Shown: in pieces, positions 35,211-44,692 of the stretch
Position numbering within the stretch: the stretch's first letter is position 1
Layout of the letters: each line of letters starts with the position of its first letter
Source: Streptomyces rubiginosohelvolus
Lineage (GTDB): Bacteria; Actinomycetota; Actinomycetes; Streptomycetales; Streptomycetaceae
DNA length: 64,000 nucleotides
Assembly: GCF_014649875.1 (NCBI RefSeq)
Contig: NZ_BMTW01000009.1
Location: 186,001 to 250,000 of the forward strand
Direction of reading: 5' to 3'
Notes under the pieces: generated by a model
Told to the model about the DNA's origin: nothing
Database searches by the model: none
The model's input: only the letters and a program-made list of their open reading frames with translations
Translations under genes and position numbers: made by a program

Positions 35211-36463
35211 CGGCCCGCCTTCGCTCCGACGCGGGCCACCCGGTCAGCCGCCCGGTCCGCCCGTTGGGACAGGGAGACCACGCCCGCGAGGTGCTCGACG
35301 GCCGCGGGCACGTCCCAGTCCTCCTGGCGCACCGAGGCGAGGGTGGTGGCGGGGACGACCACCAGGTCGGGGGCTCCGGTCTCCAGCGCGCGGACGAGCA
35401 GCGCCCACGCCGCGTCCCAGCGCGCCCGGTCCGGGCGGGTACGGACCGCGGCGACAACCCCGTCCAGTGCGGCCTGCCGGAGATCGCCGCGCTCGGGCAG
35501 AACGGCGTTGGCCGGATCGGCGAGGAGGTCCTCGGGGTCGGGAAGGTCCATCCGGTCCAGGCTGGCCAGCAGTTCAAGGCCCGGGCCGTCTCCCACCGTT
35601 CCCCTGACCAGGAGGGACAGCACCTCCCTGGAGGATCCGGCGGCGGTCGCGAAGGCGATCAGGTTCAGCGTCATGTCCCAGCTGCGCGGCGACGGCCACG
35701 GGCCGCCCCGGCGGGTCTCCGTGGTGGGCAGCCGGTGGACGAGCGTGGGGCGGGCGGAGAGGAGCCCGCATACAGCGCGCCGGGCGAAGTCCACCGCCTC
35801 GGGCAGCTTCTCGGGGGCGAGGCGGGGCAGCGTCGCGCGAGGCCAGGTGCCGGCGAGGCCGCGTACGACGACCTCGTGGTCGTGGGTCCACTGGAGGTGG
35901 ACGAACCGGTTGGCGAGCGGCGGGCTCAGCTCCCAGCCGTCGGCCGCGGACGAACGCGGATTGGCCGCCGCCACGATCCGCACGCCGGGCGGGAGTTGCA
36001 GCGCACCGATCCGCCGCTCCAGTACGAGGCGCAGCAGCGCGGCCTGGACGGCGGGCGGTGCGGTGGAGAGTTCGTCGAGGAACAGCAGGCCCTTTCCCGC
36101 CCGTACGAGGCGGACGGCCCAGTCCGGCGGGGCCATCGGCACACCCTGTTCGGCCGGGTCGTCGCCGACGATGGGCAGCCCGGAGAAGTCGGACGGCTCG
36201 TGCACGCTGGCGATGACCGTGGTGAGCGGCAGGTCCAGGGAGGCGGCGAGCTGGGTCAGAGCCGCGGTCTTGCCGATCCCCGGCTCGCCCCACAGCAGGA
36301 CGGGCAGATCGGCGGAGACCGCGAGGGTCAGCGCCTCCAACTGGATGTCGGGGCGCGGCTCGGTCGTGGTGTCGCGGAGCAGGCTCATCAGCGTCTCGGC
36401 GACGGCGAGTTGGGAGTCGGGAGCGGAGTTCATGGGCGCGGAGGGCGGGGTGTTCGTGAGCAC
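35207..36463 (-). CDS. MoxR-type AAA+ ATPase paired with the VWA metallopeptidase
   Basis: 418 residues from GTG 36463 (weak AGGTGA site); ATG 36433 is the alternative. The AAA+ core has Walker A GEPGIGKTA, Walker B GLLFLDELSTAP, sensor-1 IVAAANP and the arginine in LANRFVHL. The region after residue 300 is helical and specific to this subgroup. With the following VWA gene (ATGA overlap) it forms a two-component MoxR-VWA chaperone unit, often used to insert metals or remodel complexes. The target is unknown. Confidence 0.92.
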   Translation of the reverse strand: MLTNTPPSAPMNSAPDSQLAVAETLMSLLRDTTTEPRPDIQLEALTLAVSADLPVLLWGEPGIGKTAALTQLAASLDLPLTTVIASVHEPSDFSGLPIVGDDPAEQGVPMAPPDWAVRLVRAGKGLLFLDELSTAPPAVQAALLRLVLERRIGALQLPPGVRIVAAANPRSSAADGWELSPPLANRFVHLQWTHDHEVVVRGLAGTWPRATLPRLAPEKLPEAVDFARRAVCGLLSARPTLVHRLPTTETRRGGPWPSPRSWDMTLNLIAFATAAGSSREVLSLLVRGTVGDGPGLELLASLDRMDLPDPEDLLADPANAVLPERGDLRQAALDGVVAAVRTRPDRARWDAAWALLVRALETGAPDLVVVPATTLASVRQEDWDVPAAVEHLAGVVSLSQRADRAADRVARVGAKAGR

Positions 36464-36570
36464 GAGTGATCACCTGAGGGTGTGCGAGATGACGGATGGG
36501 CGGAGAGTGAGCAGGGGCATGAGCCGTCAGGGGGCAGCGCAGGGCGGCCCCGAGGCTCGTGGACCCCGGA

Positions 36571-38025
36571 TCAGCTGACGGTGGTTGTGTGGCGCGGTCG
36601 TCGGGCCCTGCGCGGGCGGGGTTCGACGGGGCGGTGGGGGTCGAAGCGGCGGCGGATGGGGCCGGGGCCGAGCAGGTCGGCCCGGAACAGTCCGTAGGTG
36701 ATCCGCCGTCGGGCCGCGGCTTCCAGTTCGTCCCTCAGGGGGCCGTCGCGGAGCACCGCCTCGGGGCCGAGCAGCCCCTCGACGACGGCCAGCGCACCGG
36801 CGATGTCCCCGTGGTCGAGGCGTTCGCGCACACCGGTGAGGCAGTCGGGCCGTCGGTGTGCCTCGTCGATGGCCCGGAGGCAGGGCAGCGGCGTACCGGT
36901 GAGGGCGACCAGCAGTTCCTCTCGGCGGATCTCGGCCGGGTCGTGGTCCAGCGGCGCGAGGGCCCCTTCGACCAGGCCGATCCTGTGCTGGGCTCCCCGG
37001 CAATCCACCAGGCGCGTGGCTCCGGCCCCGTCGCCGGTACGTGAACGGGTCGGGGGCGGAGCCGGCGGCGGGAGGTCCGGCACGAGCGCCCGTGCGACCA
37101 GTGGGTGCAGTTGCCCGGCCTCGATCGCCCCGGTACGGAGCAGGTCGAGGTCGGGCAGCACCCAGGTGGCCGCGTCCGGAAGCACCGGTGCCGTGGACGA
37201 ACCCGGGTCCGGCACCACCGCCGCGATCCGCGCGACAGTCGTGCCCGGGGCGTCCTCGTCGGCCTCCACGCGGAGAAGCAGTCGGCGTCGGCCGCCCAGC
37301 CGCACGCTCACCGTGCCGCCCGGCCCCCGCCCATCGGCTCGGAGCAGGGTCGCCGCCTCCGCCGCCCACCGGTCGACGGCACAGCGGAGGTCCGGTGGCA
37401 CGGCACTCCACAGCTCAGGGTCAACGGCCGTATCGGCATGCCCGGTTGACCGGAGGTCGGACCCGGAGCGAAGCCGCAGCTCATGAGCCCTGCGCGCATC
37501 CCACAGGTGGCGGTGCAGGTCGAGGCGGAAGCGGCGGTTCGGATGCGGGTGGGGGTGACGGCGGGCGGTGGGCTCGCTGTGCGAGCCGTCCCACAACCCG
37601 AGGCTGATCCGCTGCCCGGCGTCCGCCCAGGCGGGCGGGGTCCGGACGACCAGGTGCAGCGGGCCCGGCCCATCGCGCTCCGGTGGGTCGTAGCGGACCA
37701 GTTCAATCGTCAGCCCCGGGCGCAGCAGCCCGTGCGGTGCGATTCTCGGCATGTGCCAGCGCAGCAGGTCGGGAGCCAGGTGGCGCAGGTCGGCCCGGAT
37801 GCGGGCGGTGAGGGCCCGGCCGTGGCTGCGTGCCACGGAACGGAGTTGGAGATCGACGTCGACGCCTGCCGCGGCGCACGCTCCTGCCCAGTCCCCGGCC
37901 TCGCGGCGGGCGGTCGCAGTCTCGATCATCGGGGCCGGCACGGCGAACTCGCGTACGCGCGGCCAGAAGGAGGGGGAAGGAGAAGAGGACGGGCGGGAAT
38001 CCCGGTTCGCGGTCGAAGGGAGCAT
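36571..38025 (-). CDS. Hypothetical protein upstream of the MoxR-VWA pair
   Basis: 484 residues from ATG 38025, with AAGGTGA 5-6 bases upstream (GTG 38031 overlaps that site and is less likely). It has no signal peptide or membrane helix and is rich in Arg, His and Pro. Its first 120 residues contain a helical EAGDWAGACAAAGVDVDL segment, and a middle region reads DLHRHLWDARRAHELRLRSG. I do not recognise a domain. It is on the same strand as the MoxR-VWA pair, 107 bp upstream, and probably contributes a third component. Confidence 0.7.
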   Translation of the reverse strand: MLPSTANRDSRPSSSPSPSFWPRVREFAVPAPMIETATARREAGDWAGACAAAGVDVDLQLRSVARSHGRALTARIRADLRHLAPDLLRWHMPRIAPHGLLRPGLTIELVRYDPPERDGPGPLHLVVRTPPAWADAGQRISLGLWDGSHSEPTARRHPHPHPNRRFRLDLHRHLWDARRAHELRLRSGSDLRSTGHADTAVDPELWSAVPPDLRCAVDRWAAEAATLLRADGRGPGGTVSVRLGGRRRLLLRVEADEDAPGTTVARIAAVVPDPGSSTAPVLPDAATWVLPDLDLLRTGAIEAGQLHPLVARALVPDLPPPAPPPTRSRTGDGAGATRLVDCRGAQHRIGLVEGALAPLDHDPAEIRREELLVALTGTPLPCLRAIDEAHRRPDCLTGVRERLDHGDIAGALAVVEGLLGPEAVLRDGPLRDELEAAARRRITYGLFRADLLGPGPIRRRFDPHRPVEPRPRRARRPRHTTTVS

Positions 38026-38158
38026 CAGCACTCACCTTGCGCGGACGGGTCCCCCAATCTGTTCATGGAGTGAGTCATCGCGGGGAGCTTAGCTCCGGTC
38101 ACCGGGATCTGCCAGAGCTTTCTTCAGCACCATGGAGGACCCACTCCGCCGAACGGTC

Positions 38159-39370
38159 TCAGCGCAACGCGCTCATCCCCTGCCACTCGGTCCACGAGAG
38201 GTTCCACGCGCCGAAGCCGTTCCCGGGCGCGACCACGCCCTTGGTGTCCTTGCCGGTGATCTCGAACGGATCGCCCGGCCGCACCTGCCCGTAGAACCAG
38301 GCCGCGTCCGCGTCGCTCATACCGATGCACCCGGAACTCCGGTTGGCCCTGCCGAGATGGCGGGCGTTCCACGGGGCGGCGTGCGCGTACATGCCCGACC
38401 AGGTCAACCGCATGGAGTGGTCGACCATCTTGTCGTAGGCGTCGGCGAGGCCCACGGTCTCGGAGTTCATGTTGATCGTGCCCTCCTTGGCCATGAGCAC
38501 GGCGGTCCCTCGCCAGGACCGCTTGTCGCCGCCGGGCGTGCCGCCGGAGACCGGGATCCGGCGGACCGTCTCGCCGTTGCGGACGAGGGCGAGTCGGTGG
38601 CGGTCGAGGTCGACCTCGACGACCTGCCGGTCGCCGATGGTGAAGGCCGTCGTGTAGTCGCGGACGAACCAGCCGCCGTCCGCGCCCGAGTCGGTGCCGT
38701 TCAGCTCGGCCTTCAGCGTGACCTCGGTCCCCGGCTTCCAGTACGTCCTGGGCCGCCAGTCCACCCGGTCCCGGCCCGACCAGTCGCGCATCCAGCCCCA
38801 GGAGCCCTCGGTGTCGTTGGAGGTGGTGACCTTGAGCTGCTTCTCGACCTCGGCCCGGTTCTTGACCGGGTGGTCGAAGACCAGGGAGATGGGCTGGGCG
38901 ACGCCGACGGTGGTGCCGGTGCCCGGTCGCCAGTCGACCTTGTTGACCTTGCCCGCCTGCGCCGTGGTGAAGCCGGCCCGGGCGGTCCGGGCCGTTCCGC
39001 CCGCGCTCCTGGTCGCGGCCGTCACCTCGTACGCCGTACCGGGTACGGCCTTGCGGTCGGAGACCCAGGACCGGCCGTCGGCGGCGGCCTTTCCGGCGAG
39101 CCGGTGGCCGTCGGCGGCGGTGACGGTCACCGAGGTGAGGCGGCCGCCCGAGACCGCGACCCGTACGGGCTCACCGGCCGGGACCTGCTTGCCCGTCGGT
39201 GTGACGGAGACCGTGACGGGCCGGTCGTCGGGGCTCGGTGTCGCCTCGGCGGCCGGGGTGCCGGAAGAAGCGCTCGACGAGCAGGCGGCGAGCGGTGCCA
39301 CGAGGGCGGCGACCACGGCGGCGCGGACGCGGGCGTGGATGTGCACGGGTATGAGTGACGAGCGGGACAA
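38159..39370 (-). CDS. L,D-transpeptidase (YkuD) lipoprotein with Ig-like domains
   Basis: 403 residues from TTG 39370, with GGAGGT upstream. A lipoprotein signal (lipobox LAAC) precedes two Ig-like beta domains (about 50-255) and a YkuD catalytic domain (about 260-400) with its HxxxxxxxxxxSSGCIGM signature; Cys348 is the nucleophile. Such enzymes form 3-3 crosslinks in peptidoglycan, common in actinomycetes. The active Cys lies in the order typical of LdtMt2-like proteins. It is divergent from the FemX-MurJ envelope operon, which suits a wall function. Confidence 0.92.
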   Translation of the reverse strand: MSRSSLIPVHIHARVRAAVVAALVAPLAACSSSASSGTPAAEATPSPDDRPVTVSVTPTGKQVPAGEPVRVAVSGGRLTSVTVTAADGHRLAGKAAADGRSWVSDRKAVPGTAYEVTAATRSAGGTARTARAGFTTAQAGKVNKVDWRPGTGTTVGVAQPISLVFDHPVKNRAEVEKQLKVTTSNDTEGSWGWMRDWSGRDRVDWRPRTYWKPGTEVTLKAELNGTDSGADGGWFVRDYTTAFTIGDRQVVEVDLDRHRLALVRNGETVRRIPVSGGTPGGDKRSWRGTAVLMAKEGTINMNSETVGLADAYDKMVDHSMRLTWSGMYAHAAPWNARHLGRANRSSGCIGMSDADAAWFYGQVRPGDPFEITGKDTKGVVAPGNGFGAWNLSWTEWQGMSALR

Positions 39371-39588
39371 CAGGACCTCCGGGAGAGCCGCGAGAGAGCC
39401 GGACGAGTCGGCGATGCTGCGACTGTAGAGGCGGAAAACCCCAGTTCAGACGCCGTGGGGCGATGTGACGGCGACTGGTGAGGAACGGTCATGGTCCGGT
39501 CACATTCGCCGCTCGGAGCGGTCATGAAGCGCTGTGAGCATCCTCGGTGTCCCCGCGGCCGGTCCCGGGGAGAAGGAGAGGCCAGACC

Positions 39589-40791
39589 GTGTCAGCGCTG
39601 CTCGTGCCGTCGTCGTCCAGCCCCGTGCGCCGCGCACGGAACCAGGGCTCGGCCCTGGGCACCATCACCCCGGAGACCTACCGCGCCTTCCTCGCGTCCC
39701 CGGAAGGCCGGGCCCTCGGCCCCGGCTTCCTCCAATGCCCGTCCTGGGCCGACGTCAAGGAGGGCTGGCGCGCCCACCTGATCGGCTGGGGGCCCGATCC
39801 GCAGGCGGGCGCGCTGACGGGCGCGGCCTTGGTGCTGCTGCGTCAATTCCCCGGTACGCGCAAGTACTTCGCCTACCTCCCCGAAGGGCCCGTCGCGGAC
39901 TGGAGCGACCCCGACGTCGACGCATGGCTCGATCCGCTCCTGGAGCACCTACGCCGTGCGGGGGCCTTCGCCGTGCGCATCGGCCCGTCGCCCGCCTACC
40001 GGCGCTGGGACGCCGCCCGGCTCAAGCCGCTCGCCGGCCCCGGCCGCCGCATCGGTGACGTCCTGGCCAGCGAGGTCGACCCCCTCGGCTCCGCCGTCGC
40101 CGACCGGCTGCGGGTCAGGGGCTGGCGGCGCTGCGGTGGCGACGGGACGGGCCAGGGCGGGGACGCCCAGCCGCGCCACGTCTTCCAGGTACCGCTCGCC
40201 GGACGCACCCCGGACGACCTGTGGGCCGGGCTCAACCAGGAGTGGCGCCGGAACGTGCGCCGGGCCCGGAAGGAGGGTGTGGAGGTGGTGGTCGGCAGTG
40301 CGGCGGACCTGCCCGAGTTCAGCCGTCTGCTCACCCTCACCGAGCGTCGCGACGGATTCCGTCTCGGCCGCTCACTCGCGTACTACGAGCGTCAGTACGC
40401 CGCTCTCAACGCCGAGGAACCGGGCCGCATGAAGCTGTACCTCGCCCGGCACCGGGGCGAGATCCTGGCCGCACACACGATGATCACCGTGGGCCGCCGG
40501 ACCTGGTACCAGACCGGCGCGTCGGCCGACCACCGCCGCGAGGTCCGGCCCTCCAACGCCCTTCAGTGGCGGATGCTGCTGGACGCCCACGCGACCGGGG
40601 CGGACGTCTACGACATGCGCGGGGTACCCTCCACTCTCGATCCGGAAGAACGTGCGTACGGATTGCTGCGGTGGAAGCTCGGCACCGGTGGTCAGGTCGT
40701 CGAGACGTTGGGGGAATGGGAGAGGCCAGTGGGCGGCAGCGCCAACCATGCGCTTCACCGTGCCTTCCAGGCGTACCTGAACCGCCGATGA
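39589..40791 (+). CDS. FemX/FemAB-like peptidyltransferase
   Basis: 400 residues from GTG 39589, with AGAAGGAGAG upstream; the frame open to 39547 is not needed. It has two GNAT-like halves as in Fem ligases. The second half has the basic stretch WAGLNQEWRRNVRRARKEGVEV and YYERQYAALN, typical of the family. Fem proteins add amino acids from aminoacyl-tRNA to the lipid II stem peptide; in Streptomyces FemX adds the bridging glycine to the third-position diaminopimelate. The stop overlaps the next gene's ATG, so it is coupled to the flippase. Confidence 0.85.
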   Translation: MSALLVPSSSSPVRRARNQGSALGTITPETYRAFLASPEGRALGPGFLQCPSWADVKEGWRAHLIGWGPDPQAGALTGAALVLLRQFPGTRKYFAYLPEGPVADWSDPDVDAWLDPLLEHLRRAGAFAVRIGPSPAYRRWDAARLKPLAGPGRRIGDVLASEVDPLGSAVADRLRVRGWRRCGGDGTGQGGDAQPRHVFQVPLAGRTPDDLWAGLNQEWRRNVRRARKEGVEVVVGSAADLPEFSRLLTLTERRDGFRLGRSLAYYERQYAALNAEEPGRMKLYLARHRGEILAAHTMITVGRRTWYQTGASADHRREVRPSNALQWRMLLDAHATGADVYDMRGVPSTLDPEERAYGLLRWKLGTGGQVVETLGEWERPVGGSANHALHRAFQAYLNRR

Positions 40792-42437
40792 AGCAGACGT
40801 CACCGACGACGCGCACCGACCGCGCCGCCGTGGTCCCGCCGGATGCGAAGGCGGCGGTCACCGCTCCGCGCGGCAGTGCGGTCATGGCCGCCGGATCCGT
40901 CGTCGCCCGCGCCACCGGCTTCGCCCGGTCCGCCGTGGTCGCGGCGGCCCTGGGCACCATCGGGCCGGCCGCCGACGGTTATGCGGTCGGCAACGCCCTG
41001 CCCACCATCGTCTACATGCTGCTGCTGGGCGGTGCGCTGAACGCCGTCTTCGTCCCGGAGCTGGTGCGGGCCGCGAAGGAGCACCCCGACAAGGGGGTCG
41101 CGTACACCGACCGGCTCGTCACCGTCTGCGTCGTCGCGCTGCTGGTCATCACCGCGGCCGCGGTGTGGGCGGCCCCCGCCATCGTCGACGTGTACACCGA
41201 CTACACCGGACAGCAGGCGGCGATGACCGCCGCGCTGGCCCGCTACTGCCTGCCCCAGATCTTCTTCCTGGGACTCTTCACACTGCTCGGCCAAGTCCTC
41301 AACGCCCGGGGCCGGTTCGGCGCGATGATGTGGACCCCGGTCCTGAACAACGTCGTCGTCATCGCCGTCTTCGGCCTCTACCTCGCCCTGTCCCTGGGGG
41401 GCGGGGACACCCTCACACCGACCGGGACCGCCCTGCTCGGCTGGGGCACGACCGCCGGTATCGCCGTCCAGACGCTCGCCCTCGTGCCGGCCCTGCGCGC
41501 CACCCGCTTCCGCTGGCGGCCCCGCTTCGACTGGCGCGGCAGCGGCCTGACCCGGCCCCTGCGGGCGGCCGGCTGGCTGGTGCTGCTGGTCCTCGCCAAC
41601 CAGGCCGCCTACTGGGTCACCACCCGGCTCGCCACGAGCGCCGGTCTGGACGGCGGACCGGGGTTCGGCGCCTACAACAACGCCTACGTCCTGTGGGTCG
41701 TACCGCACGGCATCATCACCGTGTCCGTGGTGACGGCGCTCCTGCCGGGGATGAGCGCTGCGGCGGCCGACGGGGACCTCGCCGGTGTGCGGCGCGATGT
41801 CTCCCACGCCCTGCGGGTCTGCGCCGCCGCCGTCGTACCCGCCGCCTGCGTACTGCTCGCCCTCGCCGAGCCGGTGACGGCTCTCGTCTTCGGGTACGGG
41901 AGGGCCAGTGCCGCCGACACGGCCGCCCTGGCGGGAATCCTGATGGCCTTCGCACCGGGGCTGATCGCCCTGTCCGGCCAGTACGTCCTGTCCCGCGCCT
42001 TCTACGCGCTCTCCGACACCCGTACGCCGTTCCTGCTCAACCTGGTGATCGTCGCGCTCAACGCGGGCCTGTCCCTGGCCGCCGCGCACCTGCTGCCGGC
42101 CCGGTGGACCGTCACGGGCATGGCAGCGGCCTACTCGCTGGCCCTGTGCGCGGGCTGGGCGCTGACCGGCAGGGTGCTGTGCCGCAGGCTCGACGTCGTA
42201 CAGCCCTTCCGGTCGTCCCCCGTGGCCGCCCACGCACGCCTGCTGCTCGCCGCCGTCCCCGCCGTCGTGTTCGGCCACCTCGCGGCCGTCGGCGCGGCAC
42301 CGGCGGGCGCCCTGGCCGCCACCCTCGCCGGCGCGGCCGCCGTCGGCCTCACCTTCGCCCTGCTCGCCCGTCCGCTGCGACTCGCCGAACTGAACGCGCT
42401 GCTCCTGCGTGTACGCAGTCGGCGGGCCCGGACCTGA
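40788..42437 (+). CDS. MurJ-like lipid II flippase (MOP superfamily)
   Basis: 549 residues with about 14 hydrophobic helices and little else, the MurJ/MviN layout. Family-like motifs include AAALGTIGPAADGYAVGNALPTI, LLLGGALNAVFVPEL and QYVLSRAFYALSDTRTPF. It should flip lipid-linked wall precursors across the membrane. It is coupled by ATGA to the FemX-like gene and followed by a two-component system, suggesting an auxiliary flippase under envelope control rather than the essential copy. Two tail helices may be extra. Confidence 0.9.
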   Translation: MKQTSPTTRTDRAAVVPPDAKAAVTAPRGSAVMAAGSVVARATGFARSAVVAAALGTIGPAADGYAVGNALPTIVYMLLLGGALNAVFVPELVRAAKEHPDKGVAYTDRLVTVCVVALLVITAAAVWAAPAIVDVYTDYTGQQAAMTAALARYCLPQIFFLGLFTLLGQVLNARGRFGAMMWTPVLNNVVVIAVFGLYLALSLGGGDTLTPTGTALLGWGTTAGIAVQTLALVPALRATRFRWRPRFDWRGSGLTRPLRAAGWLVLLVLANQAAYWVTTRLATSAGLDGGPGFGAYNNAYVLWVVPHGIITVSVVTALLPGMSAAAADGDLAGVRRDVSHALRVCAAAVVPAACVLLALAEPVTALVFGYGRASAADTAALAGILMAFAPGLIALSGQYVLSRAFYALSDTRTPFLLNLVIVALNAGLSLAAAHLLPARWTVTGMAAAYSLALCAGWALTGRVLCRRLDVVQPFRSSPVAAHARLLLAAVPAVVFGHLAAVGAAPAGALAATLAGAAAVGLTFALLARPLRLAELNALLLRVRSRRART

Positions 42438-42467
42438 CCCGCCACCACCACCGAGGGAGAACAGCCG

Positions 42468-43151
42468 ATGTCCCGCGTGCTCCTCGTCGAGGACGACCCC
42501 TTCGTACGTGAGGGGGTCCAACTCGGTCTGCGCCGACGCGGCCACGACGTACGAGCAGCCGGAACCGGCGAGGACGGACTCGCCGCGCTGGCCGAGTTCC
42601 GCCCCGATCTGCTGCTGCTGGACCTGATGCTGCCCGGCATGACCGGCGTACAGGTCTGCCGGCGGATCCGGGAGCACAGCCAGTTGCCGATCATCATGCT
42701 CACCGCGCGCGGCGACGACTTCGACGTGGTCATCGGCCTGGAGGCCGGTGCCGACGACTACATCGTCAAGCCCGCCCGGCCCGAGGTGATCGACGCCCGG
42801 ATCCGGGCGGTGCTGCGCCGCATGGACGACGGCGCGACGGGCCGCCCGGCCATCGAGGTCTACGGCGACCTCACCATCGACCGGGTCGGGCTGACGGTGT
42901 CCAAGGCCGGCAGGCCCCTGACGCTCGCTCCCTCGGAGCTCAGGCTGCTGCTGCACCTGTCCGCCGCTCCCGAGCAGGTGTTCAGCAGGCAGCAGCTCCT
43001 GGAGAACGTCTGGGAGCACACCTTCCACGCCGACGGCCGGCTGGTCGACGCCTGCGTCGCCCGGCTGCGCGGCAAGATCGAGGACGAGGTCGGCCACCCG
43101 CGGTACGTCCAGACCCTGCGGGGCTTCGGCTACCGCTTCGGCCCGCTGTGA
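42468..43151 (+). CDS. OmpR-family response regulator of an envelope operon
   Basis: 227 residues, with GAGGGAG before the ATG. The receiver domain has acidic residues LVEDDPF, phospho-acceptor Asp52 in LLLLDLMLP, IIMLTARG and IVKPARP. The winged-helix domain (about 130-225) ends DEVGHPRYVQTLRGFGYRFG, the usual wing. It starts 30 bp after the flippase gene and overlaps the kinase gene by GTGA. It probably controls its own operon in response to wall stress. Confidence 0.95.
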   Translation: MSRVLLVEDDPFVREGVQLGLRRRGHDVRAAGTGEDGLAALAEFRPDLLLLDLMLPGMTGVQVCRRIREHSQLPIIMLTARGDDFDVVIGLEAGADDYIVKPARPEVIDARIRAVLRRMDDGATGRPAIEVYGDLTIDRVGLTVSKAGRPLTLAPSELRLLLHLSAAPEQVFSRQQLLENVWEHTFHADGRLVDACVARLRGKIEDEVGHPRYVQTLRGFGYRFGPL

Positions 43152-44692
43152 TCACCGTCCCCCGCCCCGGCCGCCCGCGCGACGGCGGAAACGAGGGAGC
43201 GGACGGCGCGGGGCCGGCCGCACCCACCCGTAGGCGTTCGCGGGTCAGGGCGTTCGGTCTGCGTACCCGGATGCTGGCCGCGTTCCTTCTGGTCGCCGCG
43301 GTCAGTGCCGGCACGACGTCCGCCCTGACCTACCGCGAGGCCCGCAACGCGCTGCTGAAAACAGCCCAGGACATGGCCGTCTCGACCTTCCGCGACCAGG
43401 TCGAGCGGACGGGCTGGCGGCTGCCCGTCGAGGAGGAGGGGATCGAGGAGATCCTGCGCGACCTCGCCCGCACGGGCAAGCCGCGCCCCTGGGTGGTGTT
43501 CGCCGAATACGGTTCGATCCGCGCGTCCTCCGGCGAGAACCCGGTCTCCTCCGTCATCACCCCCGAACTGCGCCGGGCGGCGACGGCCGACCGGTACGGC
43601 AGCTTCGAGCGGGTGGTCAAGGACGGCGTCCCCTATCTGACCATCGGCATGCCCACGGTCTTCAAGACCGGCCCCGACAGCACGCTTCCCACCGGGCTCG
43701 TCCTGTACGCGGTCATGCGGATGACCGACGAGCAGATCAACGTGGACGCCCTCCTCATCGCCGCCCGGAACGGCGCCCTGCCCGGCCTCGCGGTCGCGCT
43801 CGTCCCCGCCCTGCTCGCGGCGCGCAGCGTGCTGCGTCCGGTTCGGGAGCTGCGCCGTGCGGCCCGGAGCATGGGCAGCGGCAGACTCGACACCCGTATC
43901 CCGGTACGCGGCAGGGACGAACTGGCCGACCTGGCCGACACGTTCAACGAGTCGGCGGGCCAACTGGAGCGTTCCGTCGGTGAGCTGCGCGATGCCGAGG
44001 CGCGTGCGCGCCGCTTCGCCTCCGACGTCTCGCACGAACTGCGCACTCCTCTCGCCGGGATGCTCGCCGTCACCGAGGTCCTCGACGAGGACGCGGACCG
44101 GCTGGACGCCGACACCGCCCAGGCGGTCCGGCTGGTCAGCGCGGAGACGGGAAAGCTGGCCGTGCTCGTCGAGGACCTGATGGAGATCTCCCGCTTCGAC
44201 GCCCGCGCGGCCGAGCTGAACTCCGACGAGATCGACGTCGCCGAGGCCATCCGCAAGACCCTCCAGGCCCGGCACTGGGCGGACGACGACCGGATCCGCA
44301 CCGAACTCCCTCCGGACATCCGGGCCCGGCTCGACCCGCGCCGCTTCGACGTCGTGATCGCCAACCTCGTCGGGAACGCGCTGCGGCACGGCGGAGCGCC
44401 CGTCACCGTGCTCCTGCGCACCGAGGCGAGCTCCTCGGGGACGCTCGTGCTCGTCGTCGAGGTCGCGGACCGCGGCCCCGGCATCCCCGCCGCCGCGCTC
44501 CCGCACATCTTCGACCGCTTCTACAAGGCCGACGCGGCCCGTACGCGCTCGCCCGGCAGTGGCCTGGGCCTGGCGATCACCCTGGAGAACGTGAATCTGC
44601 ACGACGGCACGATCCGCGCCGGGAACCTGCCCGGCGGCGGTGCCGTCTTCACCGTCGAGATACCGCTCCGGGCCGAGGAGGCCGGCAGATGA
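43148..44692 (+). CDS. Sensor histidine kinase of an envelope operon
   Basis: 514 residues from GTG 43148 overlapping the regulator stop. Topology: one helix near residue 40-60 (MLAAFLLVAAVSAGTTSAL), a moderate extracytoplasmic sensor of about 140 residues, a second helix (GALPGLAVALVPALLAARS), HAMP, HisKA with His296 in SHELRTPLAGM, and a HATPase domain (DRGPGIP, GSGLGLAI). The sensor lacks a recognisable fold. It is the cognate partner of the regulator before it and is coupled by ATGA to the lipoprotein gene, which may act as an accessory sensor, as CseA does for another Streptomyces system. Confidence 0.95.
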   Translation: MITVPRPGRPRDGGNEGADGAGPAAPTRRRSRVRAFGLRTRMLAAFLLVAAVSAGTTSALTYREARNALLKTAQDMAVSTFRDQVERTGWRLPVEEEGIEEILRDLARTGKPRPWVVFAEYGSIRASSGENPVSSVITPELRRAATADRYGSFERVVKDGVPYLTIGMPTVFKTGPDSTLPTGLVLYAVMRMTDEQINVDALLIAARNGALPGLAVALVPALLAARSVLRPVRELRRAARSMGSGRLDTRIPVRGRDELADLADTFNESAGQLERSVGELRDAEARARRFASDVSHELRTPLAGMLAVTEVLDEDADRLDADTAQAVRLVSAETGKLAVLVEDLMEISRFDARAAELNSDEIDVAEAIRKTLQARHWADDDRIRTELPPDIRARLDPRRFDVVIANLVGNALRHGGAPVTVLLRTEASSSGTLVLVVEVADRGPGIPAAALPHIFDRFYKADAARTRSPGSGLGLAITLENVNLHDGTIRAGNLPGGGAVFTVEIPLRAEEAGR

